Assembly (NCBI GenBank): GCA_028275365.1
Contig: JAPWUU010000001.1
Coordinates: 1-64,000, forward strand
Direction: 5' to 3'
Source: Candidatus Caldatribacterium sp.
GTDB taxonomy: Bacteria; Atribacterota; Atribacteria; Atribacterales; Caldatribacteriaceae
DNA: 64,000 bases
Part shown: positions 39,295-48,030 of the stretch, piece by piece
How the letters are laid out: each line of letters starts with the position of its first letter
How positions within the stretch are numbered: position 1 is the first letter of the stretch
The notes under the pieces: generated by a model
Databases searched by the model: none
Seen by the model: the letters and a program-made list of their open reading frames with translations, nothing else
What the model was told of the DNA's origin: nothing
Position numbers and translations under genes: made by a program

Positions 39295-39805
39295 ATGCTC
39301 CGACGAGTTCCCTCACACGGGTAAGGACCTCTTCCCGGTTCTTAGGGGTGAGGAAAAACCGCAGGGTCCCGGGCTGGGCAAAGAGCTCCTGGACTTCGGG
39401 GATCCCAGGGAATCGGGAGGTGGCAAGGAGGAATGCCGCCTCTTTCCAGAGGATATCGAGGAGTTTCCGGAAGTTCCGGGAGAAGAGCTCCATTTTGCCG
39501 ATCTCGTCGACAAGAAGTGGTGCTCTCTGCTTTAGGGCATTCTCAAGCTCAGGGAGCACCAGACGCTCAAAATCCTCAACGAACACCGCGTATGTTCCCA
39601 CCCGCAGGGGTGAGGCTCCTCCCTTTGTAGCCAGAACGCCACGTTTCCCCGAAAGAGTGACAATCCGAAAACCGGTCCGTATGCGTCCTTCCCGAATCTC
39701 CTCGGTATAGAAACCGTGGAAGAGCCCGGGGAAGTGTTCGGCCACACGTTTCACCAGGGTGGTTTTCCCCACTCCCGGCCTCCCGAGAATCACAAGACGG
39801 GTCAT
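39242..39805 (-). CDS. Nucleoside-triphosphatase THEP1 family
   Basis: RLVILGRPGVGKTTLVKRVAEHFPGLFHGFYTEEIREGRIRTGFRIVTLSGKRGVLA...LVDEIGKMELFSRNFRKLL. Confidence 0.92.
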   Translation of the reverse strand: MTRLVILGRPGVGKTTLVKRVAEHFPGLFHGFYTEEIREGRIRTGFRIVTLSGKRGVLATKGGASPLRVGTYAVFVEDFERLVLPELENALKQRAPLLVDEIGKMELFSRNFRKLLDILWKEAAFLLATSRFPGIPEVQELFAQPGTLRFFLTPKNREEVLTRVRELVGAFTKGGEHGFSPRAPQQW

Positions 39806-39843
39806 CTTTACGCCCCCTTCCTTTTCCAGTATAGTACTCCGTG

Positions 39844-40656
39844 ATGGGGGATTTCATCAAATTCCTGGGGACAGCGGGAGCGCGTTTTGTGGTCGCAAGG
39901 CAGCTCCGGGCTTCCGGAGGTGTGTGGATTGCCTTCCAGGGCACTGCCCTGCACCTTGATCCTGGACCCGGCGCGCTGGTACGGGCCCTTTCCAGCAAGC
40001 CTCCCCTTGATCCGGCGACGCTGTCGGGAGTTGTGCTTTCCCACCGGCACCTCGACCATTCCGGAGACCTCAACATCATCGTTGAGGCCATGACCCAGGG
40101 AGCCACGAAAGTTCGGGGACACCTCTTTGTGCCTCAGGATGCCCTGGGAGAAGAACCTGTGATTTTCCGGTATCTTCGGGAACACCTTGAAGGTCTCCAC
40201 ATCCTTGTTGAGGGAGGGGAGTACGCCCTGGGGTCCCTTCGCTTTACGACTCCTCTTCGCCACGTTCACGGAGTTGAAACCTACGGCTTCAAGTTCTTTT
40301 TCCCCCAGGGGGTGGTTGCCTTCATCACCGACACCCAGTTCACGGAGAGATTGTTCTCCGCCTATGCCGGAAGCGACGTCCTGGTCATCCATACCCTGCG
40401 GCTTGAGAGGAGCGACCATCCAGACCTCCTGCACCTGAGCGTTCCTGACGCCGAGCTCCTCATCAGGGAGATTCGTCCGCGTCTGGCCATTCTCACCCAT
40501 TTCGGGATGACGATTCTCCGGGGGAAGCCCTGGGAGATTGCCGAGCGCCTCTCAGAGCGGTGCGGAGTTCCCACCGTCGCCGCTCACGATGGCCTCGTCC
40601 TTGACCTTGGGAGTCTCTCGGTCAGAAGCGGGAAAGCCCAAGATAAAGGCGGCTGA
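39844..40656 (+). CDS. MBL-fold metallohydrolase
   Basis: LHLDPGPGALVRAL...GVVLSHRHLDHSGDLNIIVEAM...THFGMTIL. Confidence 0.92.
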   Translation: MGDFIKFLGTAGARFVVARQLRASGGVWIAFQGTALHLDPGPGALVRALSSKPPLDPATLSGVVLSHRHLDHSGDLNIIVEAMTQGATKVRGHLFVPQDALGEEPVIFRYLREHLEGLHILVEGGEYALGSLRFTTPLRHVHGVETYGFKFFFPQGVVAFITDTQFTERLFSAYAGSDVLVIHTLRLERSDHPDLLHLSVPDAELLIREIRPRLAILTHFGMTILRGKPWEIAERLSERCGVPTVAAHDGLVLDLGSLSVRSGKAQDKGG

Positions 40657-41299
40657 GGAACACGGAGAGGTAGGCGAGAATCCCTCCTCCAAGGAGCGTG
40701 TTGATGGCGACCCCAGCAAGAGAGAGGAAGCCAAAAACCCAGAAGAAAAGGTACCCCACAACGAGGAAGAAGAGGGCCACCACGGTGAAGGTGAAACACT
40801 CGCCAAGGTTCTCTACAGCGAGCTGAAAGCTTCGGCGAATTCCCGAAAAGGGGTCGTCCCCTTCAACCACAACCGCCGGGATGGTGAACATCAGGAGGAA
40901 CCCGAACACCAGTCCCGGGAAGAAGAACCAGAAAGAAAAAAAGCCTACGAGGAACCCCACAACGAGGGCTGCGAAGAATACCTCGGGGAATCTCCGGGAG
41001 AACATAGAGAACGCCCGCCTGAAGCTCACCTCTCCCCGGACCTCAAAATCCCAAAGGAGGAAAGTGACGAAACCCAGGGCAAGGAGCGCCAGAAACAGGG
41101 CACAGAGGACGAAGAAGATGCCCGCTCCCCACTGGAAGAGGAGAACGATCCGGGAGAGTCCCCGGTCCCACACGAGGAAGCTGGCCACGCTGGCGAGAAA
41201 GGCCGAAGGAAGGGCGCACAGAATCGTCTGGGGGTACCGCGTGAGGAAGTCAAAGCTTTTCCGCATTTCACGCCAGAGGTCCACCGTTCCCATATCCAC
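40622..41299 (-). CDS. Polytopic membrane protein of unknown function
   Basis: Several long hydrophobic segments (ALVVGFLVGFFSFWFFFPGLVFGFLLMFTIPAVVVEGDDPFSGIRRSFQLAVENL), DUF-type membrane protein pattern. Confidence 0.75.
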   Translation of the reverse strand: MDMGTVDLWREMRKSFDFLTRYPQTILCALPSAFLASVASFLVWDRGLSRIVLLFQWGAGIFFVLCALFLALLALGFVTFLLWDFEVRGEVSFRRAFSMFSRRFPEVFFAALVVGFLVGFFSFWFFFPGLVFGFLLMFTIPAVVVEGDDPFSGIRRSFQLAVENLGECFTFTVVALFFLVVGYLFFWVFGFLSLAGVAINTLLGGGILAYLSVFLSRLYLGLSRF

Positions 41300-41409
41300 C
41301 TTCCTCTCTCTTTTTCCTAATCTTATCCTCTTTTCCCGGGATAGGCAAGGAGGCCTTTTGCCTTTGGCGCTTCTGGAGTAGAATGGAGAAAAAATGGGGA
41401 GGGGAGAAA

Positions 41410-41685
41410 ATGGGAACGTTTTTACGGATTGTGGGTATTGTGGTGATGTGCCTTGGTGTGGTCCTGGCCGTCTTCACCGTTATCGGTGTCCGGGGATGGA
41501 TAGGGTTTCTTACCCAGTCCGTTCCCTCGGAGGAGCCTTCCTTTGCTCCACCACCCTTTTCGGACCTCGTCTGGGCAGGAGGTTTTGGGGGGGTTCTCGG
41601 GGGGTTCGGACTTTTCGTCGGTGGGGCATCGCTGTTTTGTCTTGGCACCATCTATAACGAAGTACGGTCACTCAGGGGCCGATAG
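41410..41685 (+). CDS. Small two-TM membrane protein of unknown function
   Basis: MGTFLRIVGIVVMCLGVVLAVFTVIGVRG...LVWAGGFGGVLGGFGLFVGGASLFCLGTIYNEVRSL; lies between two well-supported genes. Confidence 0.65.
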   Translation: MGTFLRIVGIVVMCLGVVLAVFTVIGVRGWIGFLTQSVPSEEPSFAPPPFSDLVWAGGFGGVLGGFGLFVGGASLFCLGTIYNEVRSLRGR

Positions 41686-41693
41686 AGAGGGGG

Positions 41694-43415
41694 ATGGCGA
41701 TGGGGAAGAGGATAGTCATCATCGGTGGTGTTGCTGGCGGGCCGAAGGTGGCGGCAAAACTCCGCCGTCTGGATCGGGATGCGGAAATCGTCATCATTGA
41801 GCGAGGAAAGTTTCTTTCATACGCAGGCTGCGGGCTTCCGTACTATGTGAGTGGTGAGGTGAAGGAGTACCGGGAGCTCATGGAAACCCCGGTGGGGATC
41901 CTTCGGGACCCGGAATTTTTCGAGAAATCCAAAGGTATCAAGGTCTACAACCGCACTGAGGCTATCCGAATTGACCGGGAGAGGAAAATCGTTGAGGCCC
42001 GGAGGATTGACACCGGCGAGATGCTCTCTTTCCCCTACGATTACCTTGTTCTCGCCACCGGGGCAAAGCCCTCTTTCCCACCGATTAAGGCGGTGGACCT
42101 GGAGCATCCCGACGCCGCTATCAGCGCCAGAGACCTCGGGCACGTGTACACCCTCCACGGGATTGAGGATGCCGAGGCCATCCGCTGGACGATCAAAGAG
42201 AAGCTCGCCAGAAAAGCCGTGATTATCGGCGGTGGGCTCATCGGGATGGAGATGACCGAAAGCCTCGTGAAAAGCGGGCTTGAGGTGACGGTCATCGAGG
42301 TCCTTCCCGAAATCCTCCCCATCCTTGACGAGGATATGGGCATTCTGGTGCGGCGCTACTGTCAGTCTCAGGGCGTGACGGTGAAAGTTGGAGAGCGAGT
42401 GGAAGTCCTCGAAGGACAAGGGGGCGTGGTGAAGCGGGTGATCACCGACAAGGGGGCTTATGAGGCGGACCTTGTCATTGTGGCCACCGGTTTTCGTCCC
42501 AACACCGACCTTGCCCAGCGAGCGGGTCTTGCCATCGGAGAGGCGGGTGGTATCAAGGTTGACTGCTTCATGCGCACAAGTGACCCCTGGATCTATGCGG
42601 TGGGAGATTGCGTTGAGATAGAGAATCTCGTGTGCGGGAAGGCAGCCTACATGCCCATGGGGTCTTTGGCCAATAAAGAGGGCCGGGTGGCGGCCATCAA
42701 CATCGCCGGAGGCAATGAGGTCTTCCGCGGTGCTCTGAACTCAGTGATTTTCAAGCTCTTCGAGTACACCATTGCCCGTACCGGTCTTACCGTGCGCCAG
42801 GCCCAGGAGCTCGGGTATGACCCGGAGTACGCCCTTGTTCCTGCTCCGGACAGGGCGCACTACTTCCCCGGGGCAAAGCAGGTCATCACGAAACTCGTAG
42901 CCGATCGGCGAAGCGGAAAACTCCTCGGAGCCCAGATTGTTGGACGTGGGGAAGTGACAAAGAGTATCTACGCCATAGCCACGGCCCTCTACTACGGTGG
43001 TGTGGTCGAGGACCTCTCGAGCCTCGACCTTCCCTATGCCCCTCCCTATGCCTCGGCGATTGACAACATTTGCGTGGCGGCGAATGTCCTGCGGAACAAG
43101 CTCGAGGGGAGAATGGTGGGCATTTCGCCTCACGAGGTGGAACGGAAAAGAAAACGGGGAGACGATTTCATCCTCCTTGATGTGCGCACTCCCAAAGAGT
43201 ACGAGAAGGTCCGCATTCCCGGGAGTACCCTTATCCCTTTGGGGATGTTGCCGCAGAGACTCGGGGAGCTCCCGAAGGACAAGGAGATTGTCACGTTCTG
43301 TGCGGTGAGCCTGCGGGGGTATGAGGCCTCGCTCATTCTGCGGCATGCGGGGTTCAGGGATGTCAAGGTGATGGATGGAGGGATTGCCTGCTGGCCCTAT
43401 GAGCTTGAACCATAG
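41694..43415 (+). CDS. CoA-disulfide reductase-like FAD/NAD(P)-dependent oxidoreductase with C-terminal rhodanese domain
   Basis: IVIIGGVAGGPKVAAKLRRLDRDAEIVIIERGKFLSYAGCGLPYYVSG...AVIIGGGLIGMEMTESLV...IYAVGDCVEIENLVCG; rhodanese FILLDVRTPKEYEKVRIPGSTLIPLG...VTFCAVSLRGYEAS. Confidence 0.95.
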   Translation: MAMGKRIVIIGGVAGGPKVAAKLRRLDRDAEIVIIERGKFLSYAGCGLPYYVSGEVKEYRELMETPVGILRDPEFFEKSKGIKVYNRTEAIRIDRERKIVEARRIDTGEMLSFPYDYLVLATGAKPSFPPIKAVDLEHPDAAISARDLGHVYTLHGIEDAEAIRWTIKEKLARKAVIIGGGLIGMEMTESLVKSGLEVTVIEVLPEILPILDEDMGILVRRYCQSQGVTVKVGERVEVLEGQGGVVKRVITDKGAYEADLVIVATGFRPNTDLAQRAGLAIGEAGGIKVDCFMRTSDPWIYAVGDCVEIENLVCGKAAYMPMGSLANKEGRVAAINIAGGNEVFRGALNSVIFKLFEYTIARTGLTVRQAQELGYDPEYALVPAPDRAHYFPGAKQVITKLVADRRSGKLLGAQIVGRGEVTKSIYAIATALYYGGVVEDLSSLDLPYAPPYASAIDNICVAANVLRNKLEGRMVGISPHEVERKRKRGDDFILLDVRTPKEYEKVRIPGSTLIPLGMLPQRLGELPKDKEIVTFCAVSLRGYEASLILRHAGFRDVKVMDGGIACWPYELEP

Positions 43416-43989
43416 GTGGTTGATTGTCCTTGTCGTGTGCGGGGTGGGGTTCGCCATGGTCTTTCTGTTCCTTGCGCTTTCCCCACCCCGTTCTCCCGAG
43501 GAGGAGGCGGATCAGGAAGCTCTCCCGGAGGAAACCCCCGTTTCTTTCCCCATCCAGAGCGAGGGAATCCGAATCCGGGGTTGGGAGCGGGGTATGCTCC
43601 GTTTTGTCCTTGAGGCTAAAACTATGGAGCTTGACAAGGGTGGGACTTTGGGGAAGTGCTCGGGGGGAGTGCGTATCCTCGTTTTTGAGGATAACGGGGA
43701 GCTCCGGGCAACGCTTGAGAGTCATGCCGCCGATGTGAACCTCCTGCGAAAGAACGTGAGGCTCCGGGGGAGTGTGGTGGTGACGTCTTCTTCAGGAGAC
43801 CGCCTTGAAACTGAGGAACTCTTCTACTTTAGCTCCGAAAAGACCATCCAAACCCGTTCCCCGGTCCGGGCGTACTTCAAGGAACACTTCTTAGAGAGCG
43901 AAGGCTTCTCAAGCGACGTGGACCTGGTGCACCCAGAGTTCTTCCGTGTTATCCGAGGCACATTTCATCTGGAATCCGCTTCTCCCTGA
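43399..43989 (+). CDS. LptC-like LPS export periplasmic protein
   Basis: Single N-terminal TM; IRIRGWERGMLRFVLEAKTMELDKGG...AADVNLLRKNVRLRGSVVVTSSSGDRLETEELFYFSSEKTIQTRSPV resembles LptC/OstA-like beta-jellyroll. Confidence 0.75.
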   Translation: MSLNHRWLIVLVVCGVGFAMVFLFLALSPPRSPEEEADQEALPEETPVSFPIQSEGIRIRGWERGMLRFVLEAKTMELDKGGTLGKCSGGVRILVFEDNGELRATLESHAADVNLLRKNVRLRGSVVVTSSSGDRLETEELFYFSSEKTIQTRSPVRAYFKEHFLESEGFSSDVDLVHPEFFRVIRGTFHLESASP

Positions 43990-45307
43990 AGAGGATTTCG
44001 GGGGTCAGTACACCTTCCCGGTAGCGACGGAATGCCGGAGGATGAGTTCTCAAGTTTTCTAAAAGCCGGTCGGTGAGGCGCCATGCTTCCTGAATGAACG
44101 AGGAGTCAGGAAAGAGCGTCCGATCGTGGTACAGGAAATCGTGGAGGATTTTCTCGTAGGCCTCTGGAGTACTGGCCTTAAACGCCCCTGAGTAGGTGAA
44201 ATTCAGCGTTACCGGAGTGGATTCGAGCTCTCTCTGAGGCTTCCGCACCGAGACCACAAGGTCAATTCGTTCCTCGGGCTGAATTTCGATGATGAGCCGA
44301 TTTGGCGGTGTGACCACAGAGTGGAAGAGGACTTCGACGAACGAGCGTTTCTGTGCCGTTTTTTTGCCACTTGCCACATAGAAAGGCACCCCTCTCCAGC
44401 GTTCTGTGTCGAGGAAGAGCGGAAAAAAGAAGAAGGTCTCCCGTAGAGACAAGGGATTCCGAACCTCTTCCCGGTACCCCGCGTACTGCCCAAGCTGAAC
44501 CTCGCGGCTCTCAGGAAGGCGTACCTGGGAGAGTAATCTCGCTCGTTCCCGGGAAAGCTGGAAGAAGAAACGGGCGCATTCCTTCTGGTCCTCAGCACAC
44601 AGGGGAGGAATGTCAACGGCAAGAAGGGTGAAAAGCTGCAGGAGGTGGTTCTGGAAGATGTCCTTGATTGCCCCGGTCTCCTCATAGAAGGCCCCCCGTT
44701 CCCCAACACCCTCCTCTTCGAAGACCCCAATATGGACTTCCTGGACGAACTCCCGGGAGAGAAGTCGCTCAATAAAGAAGTTTTCCGCCTTGAGCACTAC
44801 GAGGTTCTGAACAGTGCCTTTGCCCAGGTAGTGGTCCACGTAGAAGACGTGCTCCTCGGGGAAAATGTTCCTCAAGCTTTCCTCAAGGGCAAGGAAATCC
44901 CGTTCGTCTCTCCCGAAAGGTTTTTCCAGGGCCACAAAGAGGTCTTTGGGATTTCTTCCTTGCGTGAGGGCCTCGATGCAGTGGAGGGCATCCCGGTAGA
45001 GGGAGGGGAGGGTGGCGAGGTAGAAGTACAGGGGGCCGTTCCCAAGAAGGGGCGAAATCTTCAGAGCAAGCTCTCCGGGGTTCTCAAGATCCCCCTGAAT
45101 GTACGTGAGGCGCTCAAGGAGAGGAGAGGGGCGGGGGAGGAGCTGAGCGACAAAGGCCCGGTACGAGGCGTTGTCTTTGAAGCGGCGCCCCAGGGCCACG
45201 ACGGTGAATTCCTGCTCTTCCGAAAGGGTGGCCAGGGCGGGAAGGATTTTCCGGGTAAAGAGATTCCCTGTAGCGCCAAAGAAAACGAGCGTCCGCATCG
45301 AGGTCAC
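43949..45307 (-). CDS. zwf: Glucose-6-phosphate dehydrogenase
   Basis: RTLVFFGATGNLFTRKILPALATL...VALEKPFGRDERDFLALEESLRNIFPEEHVFYVDHYLGKGTVQNLVVLKAENFF (DHYLGK motif). Confidence 0.88.
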   Translation of the reverse strand: MTSMRTLVFFGATGNLFTRKILPALATLSEEQEFTVVALGRRFKDNASYRAFVAQLLPRPSPLLERLTYIQGDLENPGELALKISPLLGNGPLYFYLATLPSLYRDALHCIEALTQGRNPKDLFVALEKPFGRDERDFLALEESLRNIFPEEHVFYVDHYLGKGTVQNLVVLKAENFFIERLLSREFVQEVHIGVFEEEGVGERGAFYEETGAIKDIFQNHLLQLFTLLAVDIPPLCAEDQKECARFFFQLSRERARLLSQVRLPESREVQLGQYAGYREEVRNPLSLRETFFFFPLFLDTERWRGVPFYVASGKKTAQKRSFVEVLFHSVVTPPNRLIIEIQPEERIDLVVSVRKPQRELESTPVTLNFTYSGAFKASTPEAYEKILHDFLYHDRTLFPDSSFIQEAWRLTDRLLENLRTHPPAFRRYREGVLTPEILFREKRIPDEMCLG

Positions 45308-45924
45308 ATCCTGATAAGCATTGCCCGAGCTGGGGCTCCATCCCCTCCCCGGATTTTTAGAGGAAGGGCGATGAAGAAGTACACCCCGGGGGCGATATCG
45401 CGCAGGAGTAAACCTTCAACCACGACGAGCCCATTCTCGAGGAGCACCCGGTGGGTGGGGTGACCTGGCTGGTCCCGTTCCACTCCCAGGGCATCGATGC
45501 CCACGCCTTTAAGCCTTTTTCCCACCAGGAAGTACGCCGCCCCCTCACTGAGGTACACGAAGTCCTCCTGGGAGGGGTCACTGAAGGAATTCTCGGTTTT
45601 GAGGAGGACAAAGTGTCCCTCAGAGAGTACCGGTTCAAAGGGCCTCAGGTCCTCCTCGGTAATCACGGGACGGTGACGGATTTCAAGGACCACCGCAGGG
45701 CCCATGCAGAGGGAGAGGGGAATCCGGTCGATGGAGATGTCGGAAGGGAGCATGTGGAGGGGGGCATCCATGTGAGTTCCGGTGTGGGTGTCGAGTATAA
45801 GACGGGTTTCGTTGGCTCCCTCAAAAAGAGTCCGGATGCGCTCAATCTTGGGTCTTCGTTCCTTTCTCCCCCGGTAGGTGGGCATGTCCTCGGCAATCTC
45901 AAGGGAAATGTCGAAGATTTCCAT
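45304..45924 (-). CDS. Cyclase/kynurenine formamidase-like metal-dependent hydrolase
   Basis: EIFDISLEIAEDMPTYRG...LDTHTGTHMDAPLHML (HxGTHxDxPxH). Confidence 0.92.
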   Translation of the reverse strand: MEIFDISLEIAEDMPTYRGRKERRPKIERIRTLFEGANETRLILDTHTGTHMDAPLHMLPSDISIDRIPLSLCMGPAVVLEIRHRPVITEEDLRPFEPVLSEGHFVLLKTENSFSDPSQEDFVYLSEGAAYFLVGKRLKGVGIDALGVERDQPGHPTHRVLLENGLVVVEGLLLRDIAPGVYFFIALPLKIRGGDGAPARAMLIRM

Positions 45925-45939
45925 CCATTTTTCCTCCTT

Positions 45940-46707
45940 TCAGGGAGCATAAATCATCTTGACCGTCATCCCTCCGTCGACCACCAGGTTCGTTCCGGTG
46001 ATGAATCCCGAAGAGGGAGAGGCGAGGAATACACAGGCCGCTGCAATGTCTTCCGGAGTTCCCACACGCTGTGCAGGATGCTGCAGGTGGTCAATGGGAC
46101 GCAGCTCTGGTTCCCGGCGGAGTGCCCTCTTTTTCCAGAGCGAGGTTTCAATCCACCCCGGGCTTATGGCGTTGACCCGGATTTTGCGTTCTCCAAGGGA
46201 AATCGCCAGGGCATGGGTGAGAGCGAGAACTCCACCCTTTGAGGCCGAATAGGCTTCGGTGTGGGGCTCGGACATGAGCGCCCGGGTTGAAGCGATGTTG
46301 ATGATAGCCCCGCCTTCCCGAAAGAGGGGGAGAAGGTGCTTAGTGACGAGGAAAATGCCTTTGAGATTCACTCCGAGGGCTCTGTCCCATTCCTCTTCGG
46401 TGAGTTCCTCGAGGGGTTTGCCAATGAAAATCCCCGCATTGTTCACGAGAACGTCGACGGCTCCCCGGGTTTCCCGGACCTTCTGGGCTGCCTGTTCCAC
46501 ATCTTTGCGGCAAGAAACATCGCAGACCACAGGGTCATATTGGCCCTGCCACTTCTGCCACTCCTCCACGAGTTCCTGCAAGGCCTCTTCATCCACATCC
46601 CACACCGACACAAAAGCTCGGGCTTCGAGGAATGCCTGGACTATTGCCTTTCCTATGCCCTGGGCTCCTCCAGTGACCACAACGCTTTTCCCGGCGAAGT
46701 CGTACAT
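45940..46707 (-). CDS. SDR-family oxidoreductase
   Basis: FAGKSVVVTGGAQGIGKAIVQAFLEARAFVSVWDVDEE...LVNNAGIF...YSASKGGVLALTHALAISLGERKIRVNAISPGWIET. Confidence 0.96.
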   Translation of the reverse strand: MYDFAGKSVVVTGGAQGIGKAIVQAFLEARAFVSVWDVDEEALQELVEEWQKWQGQYDPVVCDVSCRKDVEQAAQKVRETRGAVDVLVNNAGIFIGKPLEELTEEEWDRALGVNLKGIFLVTKHLLPLFREGGAIINIASTRALMSEPHTEAYSASKGGVLALTHALAISLGERKIRVNAISPGWIETSLWKKRALRREPELRPIDHLQHPAQRVGTPEDIAAACVFLASPSSGFITGTNLVVDGGMTVKMIYAP

Positions 46708-47610
46708 TCAACCACCTTCTTTCAGGAGTTTTTGCATTTCCAGAGCGTTCCGCACCGCAAAGTCCCGGTAGCAATTGTTGAACATCACGAAAACTTCGGT
46801 ATTTTCAGGGAGCCTGGCAAGAATCCGTTTTTTCCACTCGGCGAGCTCCTCGTGGGAGTAGAGGTACCGGAATTTCTCTGAAACCGGGAGGTTCTTCCCC
46901 TGCCATGCTTCTTTGTTCCTCCCATGGAAACGGACGACGGCGACCCGATGCGTCGTCTCGAAGAACGGCGGAACGGTCCAGGGGAGCTCAGGTTCATCAA
47001 CACACACAAGAGCAAAGCCAAGGTCTTTGAGCAGTTTCAGTGTACGGGGGAAGAGGGTTTTCTGTATCCAGCTTCTGTGGCGGAATTCTATGGCTGCGGT
47101 AATGCCTTCGGTGTGGTTGCGGAGCCACTCGAGGTACGCAAAGGATTCGGATTCAGGGCGGAACCAGGGGGGAAACTGGAAGAGGATATACCCGAGTTTT
47201 CCCCCCTCCCTGAGGGGATTCAGGGTCTTGAGGAACGCAAGAAGAACTTCTCCAAGCCACGGTTGGGGAACATCCTTTGTAGAGAATTCCTCTGCCTTTT
47301 GCCAGTCAGGACCAAGGGTTTTCAAAAGGGGAAGAGGCAGAGCTCTTTTCGGCGTGCGGTGGAAGGTGAAGAGGGAGAGCGCCTTCACGTTGAAGAGAAA
47401 GCCTTCCGGTGTCCGCTCTGCCCAGAGAACCGCATTCCTTTCAGAAGGGAAAGCATAGAACGTGGCATCCACCTCTACAGTGTCGAAGTGCTCTGCATAG
47501 AAACGGAGACGCTCTGCCGGAGTCTGAACGGTTTTGGGGTAGAAATCGCTCTCCTCAATCAGCGTCCGATCGGTCCACGAACAGGTCCCCACATGGAACA
47601 CTGGTGTCAC
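46708..47610 (-). CDS. DUF72 domain protein
   Basis: FHVGTCSWTDRTLIEESDFYPKTVQTPAERLRFYAEHFDTVEVDATFYAFPSERNAVLWAERTPEGFLFNVKAL...FPPWFRPESESFAYLEWLR. GTG start preferred; the ORF-track extension to 48039 is not coding-like. Confidence 0.9.
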   Translation of the reverse strand: MTPVFHVGTCSWTDRTLIEESDFYPKTVQTPAERLRFYAEHFDTVEVDATFYAFPSERNAVLWAERTPEGFLFNVKALSLFTFHRTPKRALPLPLLKTLGPDWQKAEEFSTKDVPQPWLGEVLLAFLKTLNPLREGGKLGYILFQFPPWFRPESESFAYLEWLRNHTEGITAAIEFRHRSWIQKTLFPRTLKLLKDLGFALVCVDEPELPWTVPPFFETTHRVAVVRFHGRNKEAWQGKNLPVSEKFRYLYSHEELAEWKKRILARLPENTEVFVMFNNCYRDFAVRNALEMQKLLKEGG

Positions 47611-47804
47611 CTTCCTGAGGAGAGTATAGTACCTCCCGGGGCGTGAGGCAACTGAACAAGTAGATCTGCAACAGGGAGGGTAGGAGAAAAGAGCAGTGTA
47701 TAGGAAAGCAGGTATTCTTCTTTCTAGCATGTTCCAGGAAACGGGGAGAGCTCGGGAAAGTGCCCCTTTCCAGTACGGGCGAAGAGGCGATGGAGTAAGG
47801 ATGG

Positions 47805-47878
47805 TGGAGCGACTCAACCGTACCTTCCAGAAGGATTCCCCCTGTCCTGCAATGATAAAGTGGACCTTAACACTATGA
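47805..47878 (+). mobile_element. Possible decayed insertion-sequence end (transposase C-terminal fragment plus terminal sequence)
   Basis: MVERLNRTFQKD resembles the C-terminal rve-transposase 'VERxNRT(F/L)Q' segment; followed by TGTCCTGCAATGATAAAGTGGACCTTAACA, which looks like an IS terminus. No intact transposase. Confidence 0.35.
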
Positions 47879-47957
47879 GGTTCCAAGGAGAAGACTACAC
47901 CGGAGCGCGAGGGAGAGGAGCCCTGGGGAGAGCTGAGGGGATACCGTACTTTAATGC

Positions 47958-47986
47958 TTGACTTGTGGGGAGTGAAGCAGTAGAAT
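47958..47986 (+). promoter_or_regulatory. Sigma-A-like promoter for the ATPase/TOPRIM cassette
   Basis: TTGACT - 17 nt - TAGAAT, 44 nt before the ATPase ATG. Confidence 0.7.
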
Positions 47987-48030
47987 CGGATGCACCCGGT
48001 GTGGATGCAGAGAAAGAGGGCATTTGAGCT

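Noticed and set aside
40538-41320. 260-aa + strand Glu/Lys-rich ORF antisense to the membrane protein
   Set aside because: Highly charged composition is the reverse complement of hydrophobic codons; the minus-strand membrane protein is the better call.
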